Shown: one piece after another, positions 1 to 10,600 of the stretch
Position numbering within the stretch: the first letter of the stretch is position 1
How the letters are laid out: every line of letters begins with the position of its first letter
Virus record (IMG/VR): IMGVR_UViG_3300027782_000195
Location: 1-35,030 of that record
DNA from: a virus
Length of the DNA stretch: 35,030 nucleotides
Strand: one strand, 5' to 3'
Notes under the pieces: model-generated
Told to the model about the DNA's origin: nothing
The model's database searches: none
The model's input: only the letters and a program-made list of their open reading frames with translations
Program-made: the position numbers and the translations under genes

Positions 1-3000
1 GCTACTAATAGACCAGACTACGACATTACTTCAGCCAATTGGATTTTATTAATAGCACATGATCTTAACAACTCTTTAAACGCACGAGGAGATTTAAGAA
101 CATTTAAAAACAACAGACCTAGTACAGTAGAGATTGGAACTGATACATATGTGTTGGGAGTAATGTCAGATGTTCCTAACTGGAAGAAACTAAATGTAGT
201 ACCAGCCGTCTATTATGTTGATACATTTACCGGCCAAGATATAGCATCATACGGAAACACATGGGACCAACCTTGGCAGACTATTAGATATGCCTGTGAT
301 AAAATCAATCAAGGATTTTACTATACTAATGTAGTAACACTTTTAAAGAACAATAAAGCGTTTATGGTTGCAGAAATGTACCAATGGATGCTGTATCAAA
401 TGAGTCAAAATATTAGTCCGTTTAGTCCTGATAGTCTATGGGATGTAAACTATACTCAAAGAGATGCTGAAAGAATTATTGATGCAATCATTTACGATCT
501 GAAGCGTGGCGGCAATAGTCAAACTGTTGCGGCTACATTATCATATTTTTATGTTGGCAGTAAAACACAGTTCATCAACAGTCTAGTAGCATCTACAGTA
601 GCTTACTATAGCCCATCGTTGACCTACTTGTTAAGTGTAATGCAAAGCGTTATAACTAACACTAGTGTGTCAACAAACTATCAACTATTGAATAACGTTA
701 CACCAAGCGCAGTTGTTAATCAAATTATTGATAATACACTAACTGCTGAAGCTGGAACAGCAACTGAAATATCAAGTTTAATGTCAATCGTATTGACAGC
801 ATTAACTAACCAAAATACATATAGTGTTCCAGGATCCAACACAGGTATCTCTGCATCAATATATGTTAAGACTGGCACATACAATGAAATGCTACCGATC
901 GTTGTACCAGAAAACGTATCGATTATCGGAGACGAACTACGTAGTGCAGTAGTACAACCGATCACAAGCAAGACATTCTATTGCACTCAAACTATTGAAG
1001 CAAATGCTAACCCTATAACATCAAACACTATGGTTGTTAATAGTACAGTGGGATTAACAGATCAAATGCCAATGCAGTTCATTAGTCCTTTCATTAACAA
1101 TGCAAGCACTACCTTTGGCGGAGTAGTATCGGGACAAACATACTATATTGTTGGCAGCAGTATTACCAGCACATCATTACAAATAAACGATGGCCCTACA
1201 TTTAGTTTTAGAGGTAGTACTACTAACAATAGTAACATTATTTCAAACGTATCTAATATTACTCAACTAGCAGTTGGTATGAAGATAACTGGTCCCGGAA
1301 TTCCGGCCAACACTTATGTCTATAACTTTGCACAAGAAGTTAATAGTGTAGCTAATATTACTTTATGTTTAGGATATCCATTAGCGGAAAACTACATATT
1401 TGTCGCATCTAATGCAACACTCAGCGGAATCCTACAAACATTTACATCTAGCGGAAATCTAGTGTCATTTAGTAATGGCTCAGGAAACATGACCGTATAT
1501 GCTGGTGATTGCTTAAAGAACATGTTCTTAATGAGAAACGGCACAACAATCCGTAATATGTCGTTATTTGGTCTTAAAGGAACAGTATCAGCAAACAATC
1601 AATATCAAACAGCTCGTCCAACAGGCGGGTCCTACACAAGTTTAGATCCAGGAACCGGACCTAATGATACTAGTGCCTGGATTATTCGTAAGAGTCCGTA
1701 TGCTCAAAACTTAACAGTATTTGGCGACGGATCTACCGGAATTAAGATTGACGGTACATTACATAATGGCGGAAGTAAATCGATCGTGTCTAATGATTAC
1801 ACTATGGTAATCAGCGATGGTATTGGCATTTGGTGTACAGGTCCTGGTGCTATCACAGAAGCTATTTCAGTATTCTCATACTACTGCTACGCTGGCTACT
1901 TTGCAGAAGCAGGCGGTCGCATTCGTTCAGCCAACGGCAACAGCTCATACGGTACATTTGGAGTTGTTAGTGAAGGGTACGATTTAACAGAAGTTCCTTT
2001 AACAGGAACTGTGAACAACCAATCACAACAAGTTCAGGCTGGAGTTATTAGTGCGTTTGGTACATCTGATCAGTTGTTAAAATTAAACTATAGCAATGCT
2101 GGTTCAGCATACTATAACCCTACAACTAACATGCTAAAATGGAGTAATGAGTTTCTTACTGTATGGACTAACGATGCTAACGTATCGTTCATTAAGAACA
2201 ACATTGCACCAACGGGCTACACAGAAGCATGGTTGTTAACTGGATCAACTAGCACACCTGGTACAGGATATATTCAACAAAGCATTGCAATCAATCCTGC
2301 AGGATATAGTTATACCAACATCAGTGGAGTTACACAAGATGGTGCTCCAGGTAACGGTGCAACATTCGATATTAAAGTTACTCCTGCTGGTTATGTAGTA
2401 ACTGTTAATACCGCGGGAACATTGTATCAAACAGGAAACAATATTTTAATTAGCGGTTCGCAATTAGGCGGTTTAGATATTACAAATGATTTGACTATTG
2501 TTGTAGGCAACTTATCAGGTACAGGCATTTCAACTATTGATGCAACATCTGGTACAGTACCTGCTGGTAGCAGTCAGTCATTTACACTGAGTATGTATGT
2601 GTATGCAGGAAACTCAGCAAGCATTGATATGCAAGCTGTATTTTCTGGAGCAACAACAGTAACTAGCGGCATCAATTATAACGTTTCTAGTCATACTGTA
2701 ACGCCTTATAGCGGAACAAGTATTACAAATTCAGCCAATGGTGGAACACTACCAGCATCATACGGTGCTCAGAAAACACTAGTAACCGGATGGTATAGAG
2801 TTTGGATGTCAATAAATGATTCCACTGGCGTTAATACCTCACTAACTTACAAGTTTTTCCCACAAGGTGCAAATGCTCCAATTGCCAATACATATTCAAT
2901 AATTTATGGCGCACAGTTAGAAGTTTCTTCAGTAGAAGTTCTGCCAGAGTTTTATCTTGAAACAACAACTAATAGATTTACAGCATATGCAAACTATCAA

Positions 3001-6000
3001 GTAGTCGGCGCAGGTGCAGGCGCAATACTATCCGGCGAAGAATCTCGAAGCCAGTCAGTGTTTAATGCTAGAATTATAACAGACAATAATGGATTTACCG
3101 GCGGCGCTGGCTATGCAACTAGTGTAAACACCGCTCAAGAAGGAAATGATTATTCTATTAGATTAGCATCTACTGACCAAGGGCTTTATAACTACTTGGG
3201 TATGCGTATATTTGTCAGTAGCGGTACAGGTGCAGGACAATACGGCTTTGTGTCTTATTATAATAACTCTTCAGGTGTGGATGCAAACGGAGTTACTTCT
3301 AAAACTGCATTGGTATTAAAAGAAACAGTGGATCCAGTAAGTGTAATATCATCAACTTATAGTGCAACAGCCGCTCTTAACTTGCTAACACTGTCATCGG
3401 GTACAGATATAAGCACATGGTATGTTAATCAAGCAGTACAATTTATTCCAACATACTATACAACAACGGCAACAGCCACTTCCATTGATACAGTAGTAGT
3501 TACTGCAACAGTCGGCGGAGTAATAAACACGATTGCTGTTCCAACAGCAAGCCTAGCATTAAACATGCCAGTGACATTCGGTGCAGGCAGTTTTAATATT
3601 ACAGAAGGATACTTGTACTATATTGTAGATATTGATTACGATCTTGATCTTATTCAACTGTCTACCGAGATATCGGGCAACCCAATACAGTTATCTACAG
3701 TAGCATCTGGAAGTCAGACTATGACATACCCAAGATATTCCGGTTATATCAAAGCACCAACTTCAAACATGGTGCCAAACATTGACATTCAGTTTACCGG
3801 TGTATCTTTAGGTGGATTATCATTAGGTAGTACTTACTATATTAATGACATTATTGATGCAAATAACTTTACTGTATCTACAAATAAAGTTACATTAACC
3901 TCAGTAGAAACAGTTGGCGGTACAACTAACACAGTAAGAGCTACGACTTCTAGTTTAGTAGCATTGAATCCAGTGGTATTCAGTGGAACAATATTTGATG
4001 CGGCTATTAGTCCGGGCACAACATATTATATCAGCAAAATTGTTGATGCTAATAACTTTAACATAACAAATACCATTATTAGATTTACTGCAACACAAAC
4101 TGAGTTCAGTACAAACTTGATTAAAGTTAGTGACACTACTAATTTTGTTGTAGGCAACCCAATAATATTCAGCGGTATCCCTAGTGGAACAACATTTGGT
4201 AACATTGCTCCTGAGACTGTATATTACATTCAAACTATTAACCCGTCTACTAATCAAATTACTATCACATTAGATAAAACAAATACATTTACTTTAACTA
4301 ATAAAGATGGATTAATACTAGCAAGAACTTGTCCCGAAGCAATATCATTAGGTGCCGGTACAGGATCAATGACATTGACTAGTACTGGAACTAGACTAGT
4401 TGTTACTAACAGCGTTGGTAATATTAGTACAATGAACGGCACATTTTCAACTAGCTTGTTTGGAGGAATAAACTCCTATACTCGTTATTTTATAACTGCA
4501 ATAACTCCTCCGGGACAAGGCAGTAGTAATACCACATTGTCAATCAGCACATCAAGAGCAGGAACTCCTATTACATTAGCTACGGGAGTAGGAAATATGC
4601 AAATGGCAGCAAGCGGATGGGACAATATTACTCCCGGCACTCCGGATGTTGTTACGCTTGATTCTACCAGCTCATATATTATAGAGCCTAAAACAACATT
4701 TAGTTTACCATCATACCAACAAGCTAGCGGAGTTGTATCATCACCGTTATCAAATGGCGCATCATTTAGTGCAGTTGCATATGGAAACAATTATTTTATA
4801 GCGGTTCCTACTAGCGGAACAAAAGGTGCTGTATCATCTAACGGCACAACTTGGGCACCAGTATCACTACCATCGACTGTTAATGCATGGACCGGTATTG
4901 CCTACGGAAACTCTTATTGGGCGGCATTAGGTACAACAACTTCAGGAAGCAACTCGGTAGTAGCCTACTCTAATTCCAACGGATTAGGATGGAGAACTAG
5001 CTCACTACCAACAAACTCTTCATGGAGTAAAATTGCTTATGGTAATGGTACTTTTGTAGCGATAAGCAGTGATAATACTCGTGCGGCATACTCATCTAAT
5101 CAAGGACTAACTTGGACAGCAACTAGCTTGCCGAGTAGTACTCCAATAACAGGAACAGGCACTCCTGTAATAAGCACTACACAACAAAAATTTGGCATAT
5201 CTAGTTTATACTTAGATGGTTCAAGCTATGTCACAGTTGCAAGTGATGCGCGATTTGCCTATAACAAAGAAGATTTCACTGTTGAATTTTTCTGGCGTCC
5301 AACGGCTCTTGGCGCACAACAGGTACTAATCGATCAACGCAGTACTAGTAATGATGCGGCAATATATCTAGAAATGAATACTTCTGGTAATATAAGATTA
5401 TTTGTTAACAACGCATATCAAATTACATCTAGCGTAACTTGTTCAGCAGGTTCATGGAACCATGTTGCTGTATCACGTGCAAGTGGAACAACTAGACTGT
5501 TTGTTAACGGAACACTAACTCCTACAACTTATACAGATGCTAACACCTATGCAACTCGCCCAATAGTAATTGGAGCATCATTTACCGGTACAACACTTGC
5601 TACAGGTTATATTGATGAAGTAAGAGTTAGCCGTGGAGTAAGTAGGTACACAACTACATTTACTCCTACGTCAACAGCATTTACAGCAGATGCAAACACA
5701 ATGTTGTTGATGCATTTGGATAATATTAATAACAGTACTGCTATTACTAGTTCTATTGGATCATGGACTGCATTAACATATGGTTCTGGACTATTTGTTG
5801 CTATTAATACCAACGGACAAGCAGCATGGAGCACCGATGGTATTACGTGGAACTTATCTACATTACCCACAAGTAATACAGCACTTGCTGGAGTAACTAT
5901 TATTGGTGGCGCTGGCCAGTTTACCTGTACAACCACAAGCACACAATTAATTATTGGGCAAAGTGTAGTAGTATCTGGTGCGCTAACTAGTGCTGGTGGC

Positions 6001-7581
6001 GAAGGCACTATTACTAATGGTACATATTATATAAGTGCAACTAACGGTAAGTCAACATTTACCTTAGCAGATACATACCCACACGCCATTGCTGGGACAA
6101 ATCCTATAACAACTGGCGCTGGGACAACAACTGGGTTAACCTTTGCTGTAGGCGCGCCAGCATATACCGATATAGCATTTGGTAATAATAAGTTTGTAGC
6201 AATACAAACTGGCGCAGGACTTCGTTCAGCATACAGCTTTGACGGTGTTAACTGGTATCAGTCATTAATTTATATGTCAGCTACCGGCCTAAGCTACGGC
6301 CAAGGTGTGTTTGTAGCTGTAAATTCTGGAAGTACAACAGCGTATGTTAGCGAGCACGGCATTTATTGGAAAACTCGAACATTAACATATGGTAGTATTA
6401 GCTCAATAAAATTTGGTCTGTCTACTTCAAATGTTGGAGTATTTGCAACACTAACTGGAACTGGCGGATCCGTAGGAAATGCAACGGTAATCAGCGAGGG
6501 TGCAAGGGCACAAGGTCGACCAACACTTAATTCTGGAGTAATTTCTGCACTTTCATTATGGGAGACAGGATCTTGCTATACATCAGTTCCGTCAGTTAGT
6601 TTAATAGATTATAACGTGTCTGTAAATGCAACAATTACTCCTCGTGTTGGAAATGGTGCATTGGCTAATCCAACATTTATTAATAGAGGCACTGGTTACA
6701 GTACAACATCTACTGTTGTAACAATTACAGGTAATGGTTATGCAGATACTTTCCAAATAGGATTAAATTTAATTGTTAAAAACTTAGCATCTGTTCCACT
6801 AGTAGGTAGTAACTTATCCATTGACGGGAACACTCAAGTGTATAAAGTAACAAGTGCCAGTGCAGTGTTTGGAACTACTACTCCGTTTATTGAAGCAACA
6901 ATACAATTGTCTCCTGAGATAACTACTGCAAAGAGTCCAGCACACGGAACTGCTGTACAGCTACGTCAACTTTATAGTCAGTGTCGAGTAACCAATCATG
7001 ACTTCTTGCTAGTAGGAACAGGAAACAGGGCTACAGCTAACTATCCGTATACTGACATTACTACAGCTAAAATTAATCAACAAGCAGTTGAAACGAATCA
7101 AGGTCACGTATTTTACACAAGCACTGACGAAAACGGAAACTTTAGTGTTGGCGGATTGTTCGGAGTTCAGCAATCAACTGGTACTGTTACACTAAGCGCA
7201 ACACAGTTTGGATTGTCTGGATTAGAAACATTGAGTTTAGGCGGTATTGCTGTAGGTAGTTCGAGTGTCATTATTACACAATTTAGTACAGATAATACAT
7301 TTGCGGCAAATTTAGATTCAATAGTTCCAACTCAGAGAGCAGTTAAGTCTTACTTAACTGGACGTTTAAGCCAGGGTGGCGCAAATACTTACACTGGTAA
7401 TTTTATTGCTGGTACAGTAAGCATTGGTGGTCCAAATTTTGTTAAATCAACAGTAGCAAACGGCGCAACTGGATCAGCTATCAAAATTGCCAATAAAATG
7501 TATATTACTGGCAAAGGCGTTGATGGAAATATGGCAGCATTAGATATGTTTATGAGAAGCGCAACTAGACGCGGTTTGTAA
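1..7581 (+). CDS. Giant fibre-like virion protein A (5' end outside window)
   Basis: The frame is open from base 1, so at least 2526 residues are present and the true start lies upstream; the GTG at 151 is not a credible start. Visible order (residues counted from base 1): beta-helix entry around 67-105 (YYVDTFTGQD...PWQTIRYAC), a helical RDAERIIDAIIYDL motif near 154, beta-helix part 1 (GTY...VVPENVSIIGDELRS, 287-320), a 185-residue insert, beta-helix part 2 (506-675, with GGRIRSANGNSSYGTFG), a carbohydrate-binding-like domain (711-995), a stack of short beta modules, a BNR-like 7-blade propeller (about 1589-2170) with a LamG-like insert, and a C-terminal foot (about 2325-2526, GNFSVGGLFGVQQSTGTVTL). 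Beta-helix, propeller and foot recur in B, and the beta-helix also in G. Inferred role: fibre or tail-associated host-contact protein. The fold assignments come from motif reading; the exact T4 counterpart is unknown. Confidence 0.85.
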   Translation, partial: ATNRPDYDITSANWILLIAHDLNNSLNARGDLRTFKNNRPSTVEIGTDTYVLGVMSDVPNWKKLNVVPAVYYVDTFTGQDIASYGNTWDQPWQTIRYACDKINQGFYYTNVVTLLKNNKAFMVAEMYQWMLYQMSQNISPFSPDSLWDVNYTQRDAERIIDAIIYDLKRGGNSQTVAATLSYFYVGSKTQFINSLVASTVAYYSPSLTYLLSVMQSVITNTSVSTNYQLLNNVTPSAVVNQIIDNTLTAEAGTATEISSLMSIVLTALTNQNTYSVPGSNTGISASIYVKTGTYNEMLPIVVPENVSIIGDELRSAVVQPITSKTFYCTQTIEANANPITSNTMVVNSTVGLTDQMPMQFISPFINNASTTFGGVVSGQTYYIVGSSITSTSLQINDGPTFSFRGSTTNNSNIISNVSNITQLAVGMKITGPGIPANTYVYNFAQEVNSVANITLCLGYPLAENYIFVASNATLSGILQTFTSSGNLVSFSNGSGNMTVYAGDCLKNMFLMRNGTTIRNMSLFGLKGTVSANNQYQTARPTGGSYTSLDPGTGPNDTSAWIIRKSPYAQNLTVFGDGSTGIKIDGTLHNGGSKSIVSNDYTMVISDGIGIWCTGPGAITEAISVFSYYCYAGYFAEAGGRIRSANGNSSYGTFGVVSEGYDLTEVPLTGTVNNQSQQVQAGVISAFGTSDQLLKLNYSNAGSAYYNPTTNMLKWSNEFLTVWTNDANVSFIKNNIAPTGYTEAWLLTGSTSTPGTGYIQQSIAINPAGYSYTNISGVTQDGAPGNGATFDIKVTPAGYVVTVNTAGTLYQTGNNILISGSQLGGLDITNDLTIVVGNLSGTGISTIDATSGTVPAGSSQSFTLSMYVYAGNSASIDMQAVFSGATTVTSGINYNVSSHTVTPYSGTSITNSANGGTLPASYGAQKTLVTGWYRVWMSINDSTGVNTSLTYKFFPQGANAPIANTYSIIYGAQLEVSSVEVLPEFYLETTTNRFTAYANYQVVGAGAGAILSGEESRSQSVFNARIITDNNGFTGGAGYATSVNTAQEGNDYSIRLASTDQGLYNYLGMRIFVSSGTGAGQYGFVSYYNNSSGVDANGVTSKTALVLKETVDPVSVISSTYSATAALNLLTLSSGTDISTWYVNQAVQFIPTYYTTTATATSIDTVVVTATVGGVINTIAVPTASLALNMPVTFGAGSFNITEGYLYYIVDIDYDLDLIQLSTEISGNPIQLSTVASGSQTMTYPRYSGYIKAPTSNMVPNIDIQFTGVSLGGLSLGSTYYINDIIDANNFTVSTNKVTLTSVETVGGTTNTVRATTSSLVALNPVVFSGTIFDAAISPGTTYYISKIVDANNFNITNTIIRFTATQTEFSTNLIKVSDTTNFVVGNPIIFSGIPSGTTFGNIAPETVYYIQTINPSTNQITITLDKTNTFTLTNKDGLILARTCPEAISLGAGTGSMTLTSTGTRLVVTNSVGNISTMNGTFSTSLFGGINSYTRYFITAITPPGQGSSNTTLSISTSRAGTPITLATGVGNMQMAASGWDNITPGTPDVVTLDSTSSYIIEPKTTFSLPSYQQASGVVSSPLSNGASFSAVAYGNNYFIAVPTSGTKGAVSSNGTTWAPVSLPSTVNAWTGIAYGNSYWAALGTTTSGSNSVVAYSNSNGLGWRTSSLPTNSSWSKIAYGNGTFVAISSDNTRAAYSSNQGLTWTATSLPSSTPITGTGTPVISTTQQKFGISSLYLDGSSYVTVASDARFAYNKEDFTVEFFWRPTALGAQQVLIDQRSTSNDAAIYLEMNTSGNIRLFVNNAYQITSSVTCSAGSWNHVAVSRASGTTRLFVNGTLTPTTYTDANTYATRPIVIGASFTGTTLATGYIDEVRVSRGVSRYTTTFTPTSTAFTADANTMLLMHLDNINNSTAITSSIGSWTALTYGSGLFVAINTNGQAAWSTDGITWNLSTLPTSNTALAGVTIIGGAGQFTCTTTSTQLIIGQSVVVSGALTSAGGEGTITNGTYYISATNGKSTFTLADTYPHAIAGTNPITTGAGTTTGLTFAVGAPAYTDIAFGNNKFVAIQTGAGLRSAYSFDGVNWYQSLIYMSATGLSYGQGVFVAVNSGSTTAYVSEHGIYWKTRTLTYGSISSIKFGLSTSNVGVFATLTGTGGSVGNATVISEGARAQGRPTLNSGVISALSLWETGSCYTSVPSVSLIDYNVSVNATITPRVGNGALANPTFINRGTGYSTTSTVVTITGNGYADTFQIGLNLIVKNLASVPLVGSNLSIDGNTQVYKVTSASAVFGTTTPFIEATIQLSPEITTAKSPAHGTAVQLRQLYSQCRVTNHDFLLVGTGNRATANYPYTDITTAKINQQAVETNQGHVFYTSTDENGNFSVGGLFGVQQSTGTVTLSATQFGLSGLETLSLGGIAVGSSSVIITQFSTDNTFAANLDSIVPTQRAVKSYLTGRLSQGGANTYTGNFIAGTVSIGGPNFVKSTVANGATGSAIKIANKMYITGKGVDGNMAALDMFMRSATRRGL
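961..1515 (+). other. Insert splitting the beta-helix of protein A
   Basis: About 185 residues lie between GDELRSAVVQP and KNMFLMRNGTTIRNM. Those two segments belong to one beta-helix and are separated by about 1011 residues in B and 82 in G. The insert holds one module of the type with VSGQTYYIVGS, and one module of the type with LAVGMKITGPGIPANT. Confidence 0.6.
2131..2985 (+). other. Carbohydrate-binding-like domain with nested module, protein A
   Basis: The domain runs from MLKWSNEFLTVWTN to YGAQLEVSSVEVLPEFYLETTTN. This is the phage-tail pattern that begins NLL.YSQ.W and ends GAQLE.....Y..T. An extra module of about 85 residues (about 2308-2560, with LISGSQLGGLDITNDLTIVV) lies between INPAG and SSQSFTLSMYVYAG, where a short turn is expected. 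The whole domain is absent from the corresponding place in B. Family assignment is by motif only. Confidence 0.55.
3364..4610 (+). repeat. Stack of short beta modules in protein A
   Basis: About five degenerate repeats of about 60-90 residues share the pattern N.(V/I)FSG......GTTYYI..I.....F.(V/I). Examples are NPVVFSGTIFDAAISPGTTYYI and NPIIFSGIPSG...PETVYYI. They look like small beta domains or spacers. Related copies occur at about 1020-1200 and 5905-6150 in A and at several places in B. Function unknown. Confidence 0.6.
4765..6520 (+). repeat. Seven-blade BNR-like propeller in protein A
   Basis: Seven repeats of the type W..(I/L)(A/T)YG(N/Q)G.FVA(I/V)......(A/V)..S.DG..W begin near 4765, 4888, 5023, 5764, 6163, 6283 and 6397. 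Seven is a normal blade number for a closed beta-propeller. Two domains interrupt it: a LamG-like domain between blades 3 and 4, and a short beta module between blades 4 and 5. The last blade is the most degenerate. Confidence 0.65.
5143..5745 (+). other. LamG/concanavalin A-like domain inside the propeller of A
   Basis: About 200 residues show the LamG_3 pattern: FGISSLYLDGSSYVTV, then EDFTVEFFWRP, WNHVAVSRASGTTRLFVNG, YIDEVRVSRGVSRY and a closing MLLMHLDN. Members of this fold often bind glycans. It sits between blades 3 and 4. No equivalent is present in the propeller of B. Confidence 0.7.
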
Positions 7582-7600
7582 ACCTAAGAAAAACAGTAAA

Positions 7601-7608
7601 GATAAATA
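7601..7608 (+). promoter_or_regulatory. Late-promoter-like GATAAATA before protein B
   Basis: GATAAATA differs by one base from the T4 late consensus TATAAATA. It lies in the 47-nt spacer after the stop of A and 20 nt before the ATG of B, with an AGAGGA ribosome-binding site at 7614-7619 between them. Spacing matches three other TAAATA sites in the window. Confidence 0.5.
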
Positions 7609-7628
7609 CTATCAGAGGATGATATAAA

Positions 7629-10600
7629 ATGGCAGAATTTAAATTAGGTAGAATTAAGTTTGTGTACCAAGGTACATGGGCGCAAAACCGCAGTTATGTA
7701 GTCGACGACGTAGTCACTAACAGTGGAAAAACATATATTTGTGTAATTAGCCACACTTCGACCAATACAACTGTTGGGTTTACTACAGATTCAACCGGCG
7801 GCGCAGGCATTACTAAATGGAACCTCATTGCTGACGGCACTTCTTGGCGCAATTCATGGACTGCAACTACTTATTATAATTTAGGTGACATGGTCCTATA
7901 TGGAAGTGTTGTTTATCTTTGTAAAACTGCTCACACTAGTGCAAGTTCAACAGCGTCTATTACAGCAACAGGGTTAACAGTTTCTTCTGGAACTGCTACA
8001 CTTACATATTCTACACAAGCAGTTCAACCATTTTTAGTTGGCGCAACAATTACATTGGCTGGATTTAGTCCAGCATCTACTAGTGGATCAGTTAACACAG
8101 TTAATACAACATTTACTGTTGTGACTTGCACAACTACACAACTAACGTTTGCGCTAACTGGTACATATTCTGTTGTAACATTAGGCACAGTATCGGGCAC
8201 TAGTCAACTAGGATTAGAAGCTGATCAAGGTAAATGGGATACATTTGCCGCTAGTTTTAATTGGCTTGGCGCATGGAATACTGGTACTAGATATAAAGTA
8301 AGAGATTTAGTTTATTACGGCGGAAGTACTTATGTTTGTAATAACGCACACGTTTCAAATACTTCTGCATCGTCGGGATTAGAAGCCAGTTCTGCTAACT
8401 GGGACACCTTTAATCAAGGCATAACTTATCTTGGAGATTGGAATGCGTCCGGCCTACCAGGCGGAACTAATATACGTTATAAATTAAACGATGTTGTTAA
8501 GTTTGGAGCTGACTTGTGGATCTGTACAGCATATCATACATCTTCAGGCACAAGTATAGATACTAATTCGTTCTCTATATTTGTTAATGGATTCCAATTT
8601 GAAGGATCTTGGAGTGCGTCTAGTGAATATCAAATTGGTGACGTTGTAACATACGGTGGTTACACATATACAGCCATACAAAATAATGGATCAGCAGTTC
8701 CAAAAGTTCCAAGCACACAACCTACTTATTGGAAAATATTTACATCTGGTGTGGTATATTCGGGAGCATGGGTTACCGGTACAAGTTATAAAATTGGAAA
8801 TGTTGTAACACTAGGCAGTTATTCTTATATAGCTACCGCAGATAACTCTGCATCTCAACCCCCAGGACTAAGTACTGCAACATTTACAGGTAGTATTAGC
8901 GGGACTACTTTAACAAATTCGTCACCAACAGGCACAATTGCAGTTGGCATGACAGTAACTGGCGGTACAGTTTCAGCTGGAACAGTTATTGTTTCAGGTA
9001 GTGGAACTAGCTGGACAGTTAACAATGCTCAAACAGTGGCTAGTGCTGCTTTAACGGGTACAATTACATTTTGGAGCCAGTTAAGTTCAGGTATCCGTTG
9101 GAATTCTGCACCAAATACAACATACACAAACATTGCTAGCAGTAACGTTAGCGCAACAGGAACTGGTAGTCCAACATTTACTGTAACACGATCTGGTACA
9201 ACTTATTCAGCAGTAATAGGTAGTACAGCAGGAACTGGATACACAGTTAATGACACATTAAAAGTTTTAGGAAATGCAATTGGTGGAGCAACTCCTGGAA
9301 ACGACTTAGTTGTTAAAGTAGCAACTATTACCGGCGGCGGCGGAACCGGACCGATTGGCACTGTTACAGTACTTACTGGATATGCAGCTTCCTGGAAAAC
9401 TGGTATAACTTATGTTATAGGTGATGCAGTATATTATGGAAATAGTAGTTACATCTGTATTAGTGCTCATATTGGATCCGCTGGGGTAAATGATCCTATT
9501 ACAGATAACAGCACTTACTGGAATATTCTAGCTAGCGGCGCAGACAGTGGAGCCTTGACAACTCAAGGCGACATGGTATATTACGGTACTAATGGACCAA
9601 CACGGCTACCAATTGGAACTGACGGACAAATTCTTCGTGTTAATGTAAACAAACCAGAATGGCAATACTATGGACAACTGCAAAATGTTGTGTATGTTGC
9701 ACCTAGTGGTGTTGACAGTTCAGGCAGTGGCCAAGGTATAACATTGGATAAGCCGTGGGCCAGTTTACTATATGCTTGCAAACAGGTTGAAGAAGGGTAT
9801 TTAAATACCAACGCTGGACTAGCATTGACTGTTAACAAACAATTTATGATGAAGGAAGTTAATAACTATATTTTAACTACCTATTCTTTTAATGTAACTG
9901 GAACTAGCTCAAGTGGAAATACATTTATTGTTGGATCAACAAGTACAACTAGTCAGGTAACTACAGCAAATATGTATTATGGCATGCCTATTACATTCTC
10001 GGCGGCAACAGGCGGAGTATCTGTAGGTACAGTTTATTATGTAAACACAATCCCAACAAGCGTAACTTTTACTGTTAGTAGCGTGTATCAAAGTGGCCAA
10101 ACTTTAGCAATTAGTCCTAGTAGTGCTACTGCTTCAACTGCAACATTTAACTATACACAAAGTAAAGCAGAGCGAGATACTGGAACTGTTATTGATGGAA
10201 TAATATTTGATTTAACACACGGTGGTAATTTGTATAGCACAACTGCTACAAAAGCATATTTTAAAACACTAACAAGTTTTACTAGCACTGGTACTACACA
10301 ACAAGCTCCTGTATTTGCAGGCAGTCTAGTATACTTAAAAGATACATTGTTTTCAGCGGTAATGGCTAATAGTGCTCCAGCTAATAATTATCAAACAATA
10401 CGTAGCATTAGCACAAAAGCTATTCAAAATACAACTACAGTTACAACTTCTTTAATAGAAAGTGGGTCATTATCAACAGCACAGGGACTATTGTCTATTA
10501 TTACCAGTGCATTAACAGCAGGTACTTACGGAAATAGCCCGCAAGAAGCTCGCCCACACACAACTGTATACCTAAAAACTGGAACATATAGCGAATACGG

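Noticed and set aside
151-153. GTG as the start of protein A
   Set aside because: The frame is open and protein-like from base 1, and no ribosome-binding site precedes 151. The gene is treated as truncated by the window edge.
5607-6008. Long antisense reading frames such as this 133-codon one
   Set aside because: Antisense frames in the fibre genes have low-complexity Val/Ile/Pro composition that mirrors the sense codons, and no ribosome-binding sites.
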